Source: Ligilactobacillus cholophilus
GTDB lineage: Bacteria; Bacillota; Bacilli; Lactobacillales; Lactobacillaceae
Length of the DNA: 64,000 bases
Reading direction: 5' to 3'
Assembly (NCBI RefSeq): GCF_030389495.1
Contig: NZ_CP127832.1
Coordinates: 930,001-994,000 of the forward strand
Each line of letters starts with the position of its first letter. The first letter of the stretch is position 1. The notes under the pieces were generated by a model. That model saw nothing but the letters and a program-made list of their open reading frames with translations, was not told where the DNA came from and did no database searches. A program made the position numbers and the translations under genes. Shown piece after piece: positions 1 through 8,419 of the stretch.

Positions 1-25
1 AGAACAAATAAGATTTTCATCTTTA

Positions 26-69
26 CATATATTAACTCGTACTAAATCACAGTTTTGTTGCAAAAAAAA
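26..69 (-). promoter_or_regulatory. ECF-type promoter module, copy B (TGCAAC-N17-CGAG)
   Basis: Read on the minus strand, this 44-base module has T8, then TGCAAC, 17 bases, CGAGTTAATA and ATG. It matches the module in front of the sigma factor gene at 32 of 44 positions, and the matches are concentrated in the two outer blocks. TGCAAC-N17-CG resembles the promoters of ECF sigma factors such as SigV, SigX and SigM of Bacillus. It points left, towards genes outside the window, presumably xis/int. It directly abuts the terminator of the orf7-orf8 operon. Confidence 0.5.
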
Positions 70-106
70 TAAAAGAATCATATTTTTTATAAACGTGATT
101 CTTTTA
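62..106 (-). terminator. Terminator of the sigma factor/HTH operon
   Basis: The inverted repeat AAAAGAATCA/TGATTCTTTT (71-80 with 96-105) is followed on the minus strand by a run of eight T. It lies just downstream of the HTH gene, and its T run merges with the next promoter module. Confidence 0.7.
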
Positions 107-117
107 TATTAATTTCT

Positions 118-363
118 TCACTTTACATTTTTCTTCCTATTAATTTTAAAATTTAATATCTCTTTTATTAATTTTGTTCGCATTCTTAATTTTAAACTGT
201 CATCTACAGCTAAATTTATATTTCCACTGTCATCTTTAATTGGGCGTACCGCTTTTTTATTTATATATTGTTCATAATGTTTAATCACTTTTCCAATTGC
301 TTTAACATTTCCACTTGTTGCTTTTTTTATAATAGAGTATGGAATTAATTTATATTCTTTCAT
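118..363 (-). CDS. Helix-turn-helix protein, Tn916 Orf8-like
   Basis: An 81-residue protein of the small helix-turn-helix family found next to the sigma-like Orf7 in Tn916-type elements. The segment around residues 14-35 (SGNVKAIGKVIKHYEQYI) and the central NLAVDDSLKLRMRTKLIKEI are typical of that family. The start codon overlaps the stop of the sigma factor gene by four bases (ATGA), so the two are translationally coupled. In Tn916 the homologous pair acts in the regulatory region that leads to xis/int; that role is inferred here from synteny. A terminator follows directly. Confidence 0.8.
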   Translation of the reverse strand: MKEYKLIPYSIIKKATSGNVKAIGKVIKHYEQYINKKAVRPIKDDSGNINLAVDDSLKLRMRTKLIKEILNFKINRKKNVK

Positions 364-779
364 TTATTTCTTCTTTCCATAAACTTCTTGATAAAAGTTA
401 ATCCATTCTTTCTATTTCTATAAATCGTTGATCTATCAACTCCCATCTTTTTTGATATTTCATCATCACTCATGTCCAGAAAATATCGTAATAAAATTAT
501 ATTTCTTTTTTTCTCTGGTAATTGATCCAATGCTTCCGCAAGTGAATCATTTTCTATACCAACTTTTATTCCCTTAATATTAAAAAAATGATAATCAATA
601 CTATACTTCTCGCTTATTGAAAAATTATTAACCACTACATCCCCAACTGTAGAAAAATTTTCTTCATGTTTAGCAATTCTAAACAGATTGCGCAAATAAT
701 CCTTTCTTTCATTTTCAATTACTTTTTTGCAAATATAATCAAACTGCTTTTCAATGATTTCTTCAAATGATGATGTCAT
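360..779 (-). CDS. Sigma-70 family (ECF-like) RNA polymerase sigma factor, Tn916 Orf7-like
   Basis: About 139 residues from the start chosen here. The C-terminal half has a clear sigma region 4 (LPEKKRNIILLRYFLDMSDD, then EISKKMGVDRSTIYRNRKNG), a DNA-binding helix-turn-helix for the -35 element. An ATG at 833 in the same frame has no ribosome binding site. The ATG at 779 is preceded by AGGAGGG eight bases upstream, so 779 is preferred. A 13-codon leader frame (776-817) ends on this start codon. The gene is preceded by a promoter module repeated once more in the window, which suggests autoregulation. The distal gene is the Orf8-like HTH protein. The sigma assignment is firm; its regulon is inferred. 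Confidence 0.85.
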   Translation of the reverse strand: MTSSFEEIIEKQFDYICKKVIENERKDYLRNLFRIAKHEENFSTVGDVVVNNFSISEKYSIDYHFFNIKGIKVGIENDSLAEALDQLPEKKRNIILLRYFLDMSDDEISKKMGVDRSTIYRNRKNGLTFIKKFMERRNK

Positions 780-817
780 GAGGTACTCCCTCCTCTTAAT
801 AAGGAAAAGCGATTCAA
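776..817 (-). CDS. Possible 13-residue leader peptide upstream of the sigma factor
   Basis: A TTG start with AAAGGAG six bases upstream opens a 13-codon frame (MNRFSLLRGGSTS). Its TGA overlaps the ATG of the sigma factor gene (TCATGA). The AGGAGGG that serves the sigma factor lies inside this frame, so translation of the leader would reach and clear that site. This is the geometry of translational coupling or attenuation. It rests on sequence arrangement only and could be chance. Confidence 0.3.
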   Translation of the reverse strand: MNRFSLLRGGSTS

Positions 818-830
818 TATCATCTCCTTT

Positions 831-874
831 CATTTATTAACCCGATATAAAAATGTTATTTGTTGCAAAAAAAA
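831..874 (-). promoter_or_regulatory. ECF-type promoter module, copy A (TGCAAC-N17-CGGG)
   Basis: On the minus strand: T8, TGCAAC, 17 bases, CGGGTTAATAA, ATG. It lies upstream of the sigma factor gene and has the same length and layout as the module at 26-69. The T8 tract is also the 3' end of the terminator upstream. The hypothesis is that the sigma factor recognises it and so activates its own operon. Confidence 0.5.
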
Positions 875-904
875 GCAAACTTTCTCATACTAGAAAAAGT
901 TTGC
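867..904 (-). terminator. Rho-independent terminator before the sigma operon
   Basis: The stem GCAAACTTT/AAAGTTTGC (875-883 with 896-904) is followed on the minus strand by eight T. It insulates the regulatory genes from the restriction-modification operon. The rest of the gap 905-1092 holds a second possible hairpin terminator and no gene that I can see. Confidence 0.7.
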
Positions 905-1002
905 CTTTTATACATAAACTAATAAATGTTTATCTCCGAAAATTATATATAAGTTTACACTAAATTTGTTCACTGCGCAAACTAAATCGAGTCTAAAGCC
1001 AT

Positions 1003-1040
1003 AAAAAAAGTATCAACTACGTAGTGCAGCCAATACTTCT
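1003..1040 (-). terminator. Possible terminator of the restriction-modification operon
   Basis: On the minus strand AAGTAT and ATACTT enclose a loop containing the palindrome ACTACGTAGT and are followed by seven T. It lies 53 bases downstream of the methyltransferase stop codon. Confidence 0.45.
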
Positions 1041-1092
1041 TCAAAATTTTAGAATCTATTTACTAACACAATTTTACAAATAGCACATTTTG

Positions 1093-3771
1093 TTAATTAT
1101 ATAATTTTTTAACAATTCCATTTAATTTTTTTTCTTCGACAGATATATCATTATTATCTTTTGATAATTCATGAATTTTCTTCGATATGTCTGAAATTTT
1201 AATATGAATTGGATCTCCATTATCAAATTTAGGCACTTTAATATTCTTTAAAACATCAATTCCACGGTTTAAACCAATAGCATATGCATCTATTATGTTT
1301 CTAATAAATGGAGCATTTAATATACCTGCTACATAATATGCTTCTCTCATACTATTTGTTGCTAACATTAATACCTTAGAATCAACCACTACAGGTTTAT
1401 CTTTGCCGTTAAATATTTTTAAATCAGCATTAGGTAAAGTACTATATTCACCGATGGCAACAGCAGAAAAACTTTTAACTTGTTCTTTCCACACAACCTT
1501 ATATTTAGAAAATGTATAATTTCCTACATTATCCAATCTATACCATGGCTGTTTATCAGGATCAAAAAATTTCCCACTTTGCTTTCTACTTGCTAATAAT
1601 CCTTTTTTATAAAATTCTAACCATTCATATGTTTGTGGAGCTTCATCTGCAAGTTTTTCTTCAGCTAAACCATAAGGAGTATCAGGTTTATGAGGGACAA
1701 TCATAAATTCATTAGAAACTACTTTCCACCGTTTAATATTTCTCCCTCCAAGCATTGGATAAATAAAATTGTTTTCAACAATTCCCTTGTGTTCTCCCTT
1801 ACTTTTTAAATCCATTCTTCTTTGACGTGTCATATCATTCACAATTTCTAAGCCATTAGAAGTTACTTTTGGCTTTTTAAGAACATAAACACCTTTAGCT
1901 CCGGCAGGTTCAATTCCTTTTCTTCCACGATATGCTGGATTAACACCATTTAAGAGTACTTTATCTGAAATTTTATATTCAGAATTGGTAAGAGTAAGCC
2001 ATGACGATTGTAAATTAGATGAATCAATTGGTTTGGCAATTAACTTAGTATTTGTTATATACTTTTTAACTGTTTCCCATGTTGCATGTGCATCAAAATT
2101 AATTTTCTTCTCATATTTCCATTCAAACCAATTACGCATTGGATATACTGTTCTTTTTCCTTTACGAAATAAAACACCTATTGTTCTAACAGTATGTTTA
2201 GGTTTAAAAATTTTAATATCATTAAAATCGTCCACTAATTCAACTTTAATAGGTATTTTTTGTCCATTTCTAGTTATCTCAAATTTTCTAAACCCTTCAC
2301 CGCCTTTTGTAGATTTTATGAAAGTCCAAGGCAACAAAAAATATAATTTACCATTGTCTTTTAAATATTGATCTAAAGCTACATATGTTACAGCCATACC
2401 AAAGTCATCGTGTGTGGTTTTTTTATCATATGCATTTTTTTCAAAGATACCATAACTTTTCCAAACATCTAGAGTTCCTTCTCGATATGTTTTACTCATT
2501 GCTTTCCACGCAATCCATGGTGGATTTCCTACTACGTAATCAAACTTTTGTTTTAACATTACAGGGGCAAAACTATTTTTCAATATATGTCCCCAAAAAG
2601 AATCTTGCGAACTACGATGCAATGATGACAATTCTTCATACAACTCTTTAACAGCTTCCTGTTGGTGAGTACTTAAATTAAACTTTTTAAGAACTAATTT
2701 TTCAAAAACAGAATATCCTCGTGTTCGTTCAATAGAATCACTTATTTCATCTAGAAAGTCACTTGCTTCCGAAAAAGTATTAAACTTGGGAATTACAAAA
2801 TTTGAAACTGATGTTTTGGCTACAAACGTATCATCAGATTCTTCGGAATATACAACCGGTGACAATACAGAATCAGATATATAAATTGGAATACTTAACG
2901 GTTCTGGGAATTTTGTAATAGGATCCTCAATAGAAGAAAATAATGTTAAGATATAATTTGCCTTTGCAGAAATTGCTGATATAGGGTTTAGATCAAAGCC
3001 GACAATATTATTTGTAATTTTTTTAGCTTCCAAATAGCTAATTTGATTATTTTTATTCGCTAAAACTCTTTTTAAAGATTGAATCACAAACGTTCCTGAA
3101 CCACAAGTAGGATCGATAATTGTTTTGTCTATATTTCCATCATAACCAATTCGATCTAATGAGTGTTCAACAATCCAATCAGGAGAAAAATACTCTCCTA
3201 ATAGATGTCTAATTTTATTTGGAATTAGCGTCATATAAATTTCTTGTAATATATCCTGAATTTCTTCTGGACGAACAATATATGTTGCAAGATCAAACTT
3301 ATTAACAGTATCAGATACGTTTTTTATGATCTCTGATACTGTATTTTTATCATCTTTTGATGATAAATAGGTAAACCATTCATAATAATGAATTTCAAAA
3401 AAATTTGAAATGATTTTTGCGTTTTGCGTTCCTTTTCCTTCAAAAAGTTCTGCTATTTCACTCCAGGATAAATGAAAATCTATCTGTTCTGAAGGATCGG
3501 TTATTTTCTTGATAAAAGAGTCAATTAACATCTTCAAAACTATATTGAAAAATGTCTGTGTAGCAAATAAAAATGGTTTTGATTCAATTAATGAATTTTC
3601 AGAAATTCCGTAAAGTTTTCTAATATCTTCAGCTGTTGAATTAAATTCTGTTTCTTGATTTTCTTCTCCAAACATCTTTCCAAAAGTTCTGTCCCATTCA
3701 TTATATAAAGTAGTTGTTCTTTGTGGAATAGGTATTTTCAACTGATTTTTAATTATTTGGTATAATTTCAT
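1093..3771 (-). CDS. Type II/IIG-like N6-adenine DNA methyltransferase with specificity region
   Basis: About 892 residues from the start chosen. The SAM-binding motif DPTCGSGTF is near residue 220 and the catalytic NPPW near 416, the pattern of N6-adenine (gamma-class) methyltransferases of the Eco57I/Type IIG kind. The long C-terminal part (about residues 560-890) is of the size of a target recognition domain. There is no nuclease domain in this protein; a PD-(D/E)XK protein is encoded by the gene immediately upstream. The ATG at 3771 overlaps that gene's stop (TAATG); an in-frame ATG at 3789 lies inside it. Neither has a good ribosome binding site, so translational coupling is likely. It probably modifies, and with its partner restricts, a specific DNA site. 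The recognition sequence cannot be read from the gene. Confidence 0.8.
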   Translation of the reverse strand: MKLYQIIKNQLKIPIPQRTTTLYNEWDRTFGKMFGEENQETEFNSTAEDIRKLYGISENSLIESKPFLFATQTFFNIVLKMLIDSFIKKITDPSEQIDFHLSWSEIAELFEGKGTQNAKIISNFFEIHYYEWFTYLSSKDDKNTVSEIIKNVSDTVNKFDLATYIVRPEEIQDILQEIYMTLIPNKIRHLLGEYFSPDWIVEHSLDRIGYDGNIDKTIIDPTCGSGTFVIQSLKRVLANKNNQISYLEAKKITNNIVGFDLNPISAISAKANYILTLFSSIEDPITKFPEPLSIPIYISDSVLSPVVYSEESDDTFVAKTSVSNFVIPKFNTFSEASDFLDEISDSIERTRGYSVFEKLVLKKFNLSTHQQEAVKELYEELSSLHRSSQDSFWGHILKNSFAPVMLKQKFDYVVGNPPWIAWKAMSKTYREGTLDVWKSYGIFEKNAYDKKTTHDDFGMAVTYVALDQYLKDNGKLYFLLPWTFIKSTKGGEGFRKFEITRNGQKIPIKVELVDDFNDIKIFKPKHTVRTIGVLFRKGKRTVYPMRNWFEWKYEKKINFDAHATWETVKKYITNTKLIAKPIDSSNLQSSWLTLTNSEYKISDKVLLNGVNPAYRGRKGIEPAGAKGVYVLKKPKVTSNGLEIVNDMTRQRRMDLKSKGEHKGIVENNFIYPMLGGRNIKRWKVVSNEFMIVPHKPDTPYGLAEEKLADEAPQTYEWLEFYKKGLLASRKQSGKFFDPDKQPWYRLDNVGNYTFSKYKVVWKEQVKSFSAVAIGEYSTLPNADLKIFNGKDKPVVVDSKVLMLATNSMREAYYVAGILNAPFIRNIIDAYAIGLNRGIDVLKNIKVPKFDNGDPIHIKISDISKKIHELSKDNNDISVEEKKLNGIVKKLYN

Positions 3772-4388
3772 TACACCATTTGATACCATTTTGGACTTAG
3801 GATTGAATACACGAGATAAGTTTTCTTTATCTTGTTGGTTGATGAAATTAACGTAATAATTTGTTCAATACCTTCTTTAAAGGGAAACGTTTTATATTTG
3901 AATTTATAATTCAAAGAAATTTTTTGTTTCCCATAAATATCCTCAAATCTTGTACGAGTTAAATCCAATTTATTAGATTCTTTTGATTTAGCAAATCGAG
4001 CTACTAACCACTGTTCGCCATCAAAACCTAAACCAAAAGTTTCCAAAATGGAATCATTAATCTCGTTTCCATTAATACTATTAATAATGTATTGATATAA
4101 ACCACTATCATTTTTTTCTTGCTTTCTTCCAAAAAGAGCATCTTCTTTACCTCGTTGTTTTTTAAAATGTCCTTTTTTCTTATATTCAATTACTAAATTT
4201 GAAATTGTACCATCTGCACGACCGCCCCTTAAATAAGTGTGCTCAGATTGAAATAAAGCATTGGGTGCATAAATATTTTGAATTGGCAAAATTATATCAG
4301 AATACGCATAAATTTTAATATCATCTTCATTATAAAATTCATGAGATTGAAAATTTTTTGCTATTTCATTTATGTCTATACTTTTCAT
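3771..4388 (-). CDS. PD-(D/E)XK-type restriction nuclease subunit
   Basis: 205 residues with a plausible nuclease core GRADG...IEYK: Asp59, Glu68 and Lys70 fit the PD-(D/E)XK pattern. It lies between a small unknown protein and the methyltransferase. It overlaps the former by four bases (ATGA) and touches the latter at TAATG. The three make a tightly coupled operon. In Type IIG enzymes the nuclease and methyltransferase are fused; here they appear as separate chains, so this may be a split version. The nuclease function is inferred from the motif and the neighbour. Confidence 0.6.
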   Translation of the reverse strand: MKSIDINEIAKNFQSHEFYNEDDIKIYAYSDIILPIQNIYAPNALFQSEHTYLRGGRADGTISNLVIEYKKKGHFKKQRGKEDALFGRKQEKNDSGLYQYIINSINGNEINDSILETFGLGFDGEQWLVARFAKSKESNKLDLTRTRFEDIYGKQKISLNYKFKYKTFPFKEGIEQIITLISSTNKIKKTYLVYSILSPKWYQMV

Positions 4389-4816
4389 ATATTTTTCCTC
4401 CAGTTAAAATTCAAAGCCTTTTTTATCTTCTTATCAAAATCAGACAGATTATTTTCGTAATTGTTATTAAAGAGTTTATTCAAATTTGGTAATGATCGTT
4501 TAAACTTCTTTTTAAACATCGTTTTAAATTCTTCTCCATCATTACTCAACGATAACATTGTTGTGATCTCAAATATCCTTTTATCAAGGCTTTGTCTATT
4601 GTCTATAATATCAGCAAAAATTATTTGAGAAAAGGTTAAAATCAACGTTTGTTTTTGATAAATAATTCTTGCCGTCAGCGTTTCATTCCATAATTTAAAT
4701 AACGTTTGATACATTTTTAATAAATTTTCTTGATTACTATTTTCTAGTAGTTTGTTTAATTTATCTTCGTGAATAAAAATCCGTGTTAATTCATCAACCA
4801 TTACTTGTTTATCCAT
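4385..4816 (-). CDS. Unknown protein, first gene of the restriction-modification-like operon
   Basis: 143 residues, predicted largely helical and rich in Lys, Asn and Leu. I do not recognise a family. The start has AGGAG seven bases upstream. The last codons overlap the nuclease gene by four bases, so it is co-translated with it. It may be a structural or connector subunit of the nuclease-methyltransferase complex, or a control protein; no DNA-binding helix-turn-helix is obvious. Confidence 0.5.
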   Translation of the reverse strand: MDKQVMVDELTRIFIHEDKLNKLLENSNQENLLKMYQTLFKLWNETLTARIIYQKQTLILTFSQIIFADIIDNRQSLDKRIFEITTMLSLSNDGEEFKTMFKKKFKRSLPNLNKLFNNNYENNLSDFDKKIKKALNFNWRKNI

Positions 4817-4962
4817 AGATTGTCTCCTGATATGTTTGCGTATAGCACAGTTATTAATAATGAGCGTAGTCAGTTAAATTCCGTGTATTATAATGAAAAA
4901 CAAACTCATTAACATATTTTTATAAGTGTTCCTTCGACCAAAAATGGTAAATTCCTAAAATA

Positions 4963-5650
4963 CTAGTTTAAGTGTTGACCAAAAGTCTTCAATGATATTA
5001 GTTGTAATTTTGTCATTGACGTTGTGATGTAAATATAATTCAAAAACTTTGTCTTTATCGGTATAAAGTTCCATTGTTTGTTTAATATATGCGATAATTT
5101 AGTTAGTTCAAATAAATGTCTACTTCTACTCGATGAGTGGTAATTTACCATTACGTTGTATTAAGCCACAATTAGTGTTTTATCTTGCGTTGATTGTCCT
5201 TGTTTCTTACTAGCATGACGATTCTTATTTTTACCGCTAATATAAGTTTCATCAACTTCAACATTGCCATCAAAAATGGTTACCATTTTCATTCAAAAAG
5301 CATTTGCGAATGCGTTGTAACATAAACCAAGCTGTTTTTTGCGTTACACCAATATCACGTGCTAGTTGCACTGATGAAACTTTCTGGTTAGATGTTACTA
5401 GCCAAATTACCATAAACCACTTACGTAATGGAATTTTAGTGTTATCAAATAAAGTACCTGTTTTAACATTAAAATACTTACCACTTTCCTTACAGCGATA
5501 ACGATTATTTTTACATTTATATACTTTTGAACCTTCAACGAATGGACTGGTAACATAACCATGCCAACGCATTTCAGTTAAATAGTCAATACAAGTTTGT
5601 TCGTTGGGAAAAGCTTTCTCTAAATCGAATAAGGAATTAAAATTACGCAT
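4963..5650 (-). pseudogene. Degenerate IS1595-family transposase
   Basis: The N-terminal part (5270-5650) has the zinc-ribbon region of IS1595/ISXO2-like transposases (YRCKESGKYFNVKTGTLFD, with one ribbon Cys changed to Ser) and the following HTH (LARDIGVTQKTAWFMLQRIR). The continuation is in another frame at 5160-5279. There the catalytic-domain start NVEVDETYISGKNKNRHASK can be read before a stop, and further remnants run to about 4963. At least two frame disruptions make it inactive. It lies between the two defence-like modules and is a plausible relic of their assembly. Clear terminal repeats were not found. The gap 4817-4962 holds only the leader of the neighbouring operon. Confidence 0.75.
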
Positions 5651-5873
5651 GTTTACATCTCATTTCTATAATTTAATATACTATAAAGCAGATGATTGGT
5701 GTAATATTACAAAATAGAATAACTAACTAATTTGAGAGATTATCTCTAATTTATTTAAACTTGTATATAGTTTCCACTTTTTAAATAACTTTTATTCAGA
5801 TCATATCAGATCATAATAAATATCAAGTTGCAAAAAATTCGATACATATTATTTTATCTTGCCTCGAAAAGCG

Positions 5874-5922
5874 CATAAAAAGCACCTAAAATCTTAAATT
5901 TATTTTGTTCAAGATTTTAGGC
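5874..5922 (-). terminator. Terminator of the PHP-ATPase operon
   Basis: The inverted repeat CCTAAAATCTT/AAGATTTTAGG (within 5883-5921) is followed on the minus strand by GCTTTTT. It lies just downstream of the small partner gene. Nothing else was seen between 5651 and 5934. Confidence 0.65.
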
Positions 5923-5934
5923 ACATATTCTTTA

Positions 5935-6207
5935 TTAATCTATAAAAGTACTATTTATAGATTTTTTCATATTGTCAACATTATCTTTAAAGTCAGTAAA
6001 TTGTTTTATTAAATCTTCTACTAAAGATTTATATACATCATTTTTTATGCTATTTTTATCATAGTCAAGATCATAATAATCGTTATTATTTGATATATTC
6101 TCTAATATATTAAATATATCCCCTCCATCCAAATTGTCTATACTTTTTCTTTCTCTTTCATTTATATTAAAATAAACATTATCATTAATGATCTCTAAGA
6201 TTTTCAT
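5935..6207 (-). CDS. Small acidic partner protein of the PHP-ATPase
   Basis: 90 residues from the ATG at 6207, which has AAAGGA upstream; a longer in-frame start lies inside the ATPase gene and is less likely. The protein is acidic and rich in Asn, Asp and Ile (GGDIFNILENISNNNDYYDL) and looks helical towards its C-terminus. I do not recognise a family. It overlaps the ATPase gene by 23 bases and ends at a terminator, so the two form a closed two-gene unit. That fits an effector or regulatory partner, but the function is unknown. Confidence 0.6.
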   Translation of the reverse strand: MKILEIINDNVYFNINERERKSIDNLDGGDIFNILENISNNNDYYDLDYDKNSIKNDVYKSLVEDLIKQFTDFKDNVDNMKKSINSTFID

Positions 6208-8290
6208 ATATTTTTCCTTTCTCACGGTATGTATCAAAACCTGCTTCCATAGCATTAATAAAATCTTTATCACTTGGAATTTCTAAATTACCATTACTAA
6301 TTTTCTTCTGTTTGAATCCTCCTGATAAGTAACTGTAGTCATTATGCTCACGCTTTGCAACAATTAAATAATTAGGACACAGTAACGACCCTAAGGTTGA
6401 ATTATGCGTTACAACAAAAACTGTACTCTTTTCTGAAACTTCTTGTAATTTGGATATCAAACGTTCTTTAATAAATTTATTATCTAATGATGCTTCAGGT
6501 TCATCAACTATAACATATTGCTTATCTTTTGCTTCTTCCAATGCTAACATCAGCGAGAATCCTACTTTTTCTCCTCCTGAAACAGGTATATCATCTGAAG
6601 TTAACAATTCAGCTTTTATATTTATAAAAATTTTTTCTAAGCTATCTCTTGGAATATCACCAATACTTGTTTTAATTTCTTTTAAGAATTGAACATATTG
6701 TTTTTTCTTATAAAATTTATTAAATGGCTCTTGAAAAGAAATATTTTTTAATGAACAACTCTTTTTAAATTCTGTTACTTTCTCATATGGAAGAAGATTT
6801 ACTTTAATCTTGTAAATATCTACATTACTAACTCCTAATGTTTTTTTGTTTACGATTTTATTCAAAAACATATTCACTTTTTTTGTAAAATAGTACCTCT
6901 TATATAAAGAAAGTATATTAATTTTAGGAATTAAAGGAACACCCGTTTGACTAGTGATTACATTTTGAATAGACTGTAAAATGCTATTTACTTTTTCTTT
7001 TATTTTTTCTTTAAGTTTATCGTTTTTTAATTTTTCTTCTAAAAGTAACTTAAAATGGACAATATCCTCTTTTAGTTTATAGACGCTGTTATTAGTATTT
7101 ATTTCCATATAATTCCAAAGTTCAAGTGAATTAGTTAAATTATTAATTTGTCTTAATTTATCATCTAATATGCTTATTAAATCATTTGGTACAAACTTAG
7201 TTTCTTTAAACAAAACAATCTTATTTGCAATAGAATTATTATTATTACGTTTATGATAACTTCGTAAATTATCTAAATAATTATCTAATTTTTCAACAAA
7301 ACTTTCTTTCATTAAAAATTGATCATTTTTAATGAAATTATCATATATAAAATCCCATTGATCTTTATAGTCACTTTTCCATTGCTTAAACTCAGTATTT
7401 ATCGCTTTAGTTTTTTCAGTATCTAATATATCATTGGCTTTTTCAGCAGACTGAAATTGTGCAATTTCAAATAATTCAGATTCATCAACTAATTTTTTTA
7501 TATTCTTTAAAAAATATGTTTTTCCTGATCCTCGATTCCCGATAATTAAATTTAATCCAGTAGAAACTTTTACATTCTTTCCATTATCTATTTTTATATT
7601 AAATGAATCTTTCAGCATATTTGAAGTAAGTCCTACACAACTTTTATTTTTTAAAGCATTGTAAATACTCATATATCTGGAGTCATCACATTCAACAAAA
7701 GTTTGTTTAAACATTAATTTGTTAATATTATTTCGAGTAACATCGGAATTGTTCTTTGTTGCATGAGCATCACTAAAAAGAACAGGAGTTGGCATATCTT
7801 TTTGAAGATAAACTTTATTAAATTTATGAGGACTCGATACACCCACTAAACATAATGCATCCGATAATTCTGTAGAAATATTTTTTATGTTATTACTTTT
7901 TCCAAATTCAAATACTAAAATTGAATTCTTCCAATCCACAAATATTTCTTTAAATTGTGATATAGAAATCCCTCTTCTATCACCTAAATTTAAATCCTGC
8001 AATCTTTGAGAAGCATGCATTAGCTCATTTTTATGTATTTTATCATTATCATAAATTACTTGAACATGGTAATTTTCTAAACTTAATTCCATACCTGGAA
8101 ATACTTTACAATTTAAATTATTATCTATTTCATTAAATTGATCAATATCGAATAAATTATGATTAGTTACTGCGATAGCATCTAAACGAGATTGTTTAAC
8201 ATACCTTTCTAACCAGTCTAATGAAAATTTAAATTCATTATCTTTAAATATATCTGGTTGTGTGTGAATATGAAAATCTATTTTTTCCAA
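6185..8290 (-). CDS. PHP-domain protein fused to an SMC/RecF-like ATPase (candidate defence protein)
   Basis: 701 residues. The N-terminal part is a PHP phosphoesterase domain: HIH at residues 7-9, TNHN near 43, a later SDAHATKN motif. The rest is an ABC/SMC-type ATPase split by a long coiled region: Walker A GNRGSGKT near residue 250, signature SGGEK and Walker B YVIVDEPEASLD near 590-620, and the switch VFVVTHN. This resembles the TrlF-like PHP-ATPases annotated in bacteria, several of which occur in defence islands. The start is TTG with AAGGAG nine bases upstream. It overlaps a small partner gene. The position among restriction genes in a conjugative element supports a role in defence against foreign DNA. 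Enzyme activity is inferred from motifs. Confidence 0.75.
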   Translation of the reverse strand: MEKIDFHIHTQPDIFKDNEFKFSLDWLERYVKQSRLDAIAVTNHNLFDIDQFNEIDNNLNCKVFPGMELSLENYHVQVIYDNDKIHKNELMHASQRLQDLNLGDRRGISISQFKEIFVDWKNSILVFEFGKSNNIKNISTELSDALCLVGVSSPHKFNKVYLQKDMPTPVLFSDAHATKNNSDVTRNNINKLMFKQTFVECDDSRYMSIYNALKNKSCVGLTSNMLKDSFNIKIDNGKNVKVSTGLNLIIGNRGSGKTYFLKNIKKLVDESELFEIAQFQSAEKANDILDTEKTKAINTEFKQWKSDYKDQWDFIYDNFIKNDQFLMKESFVEKLDNYLDNLRSYHKRNNNNSIANKIVLFKETKFVPNDLISILDDKLRQINNLTNSLELWNYMEINTNNSVYKLKEDIVHFKLLLEEKLKNDKLKEKIKEKVNSILQSIQNVITSQTGVPLIPKINILSLYKRYYFTKKVNMFLNKIVNKKTLGVSNVDIYKIKVNLLPYEKVTEFKKSCSLKNISFQEPFNKFYKKKQYVQFLKEIKTSIGDIPRDSLEKIFINIKAELLTSDDIPVSGGEKVGFSLMLALEEAKDKQYVIVDEPEASLDNKFIKERLISKLQEVSEKSTVFVVTHNSTLGSLLCPNYLIVAKREHNDYSYLSGGFKQKKISNGNLEIPSDKDFINAMEAGFDTYREKGKIYENLRDH

Positions 8291-8419
8291 TTTGGTATTC
8301 TCCTTAAATTATTTTTCTTAAAATTATTAATTAGCATTATTTCTAAAATATTTAACTAGATAAAAAGTAACTTAATTATTAGAAAATCAAAAGTCTACTT
8401 TATATTTAATTGATTTAAA

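Noticed and set aside
1512-2651. Open frames on the plus strand within the methyltransferase gene
   Set aside because: They are opposite to a complete, motif-bearing gene and lack ribosome binding sites.
5808-5832. A third TGCAAC-like site considered as an ECF promoter
   Set aside because: No CG at the 17-base spacing and no CGRGTTAATA block follows.
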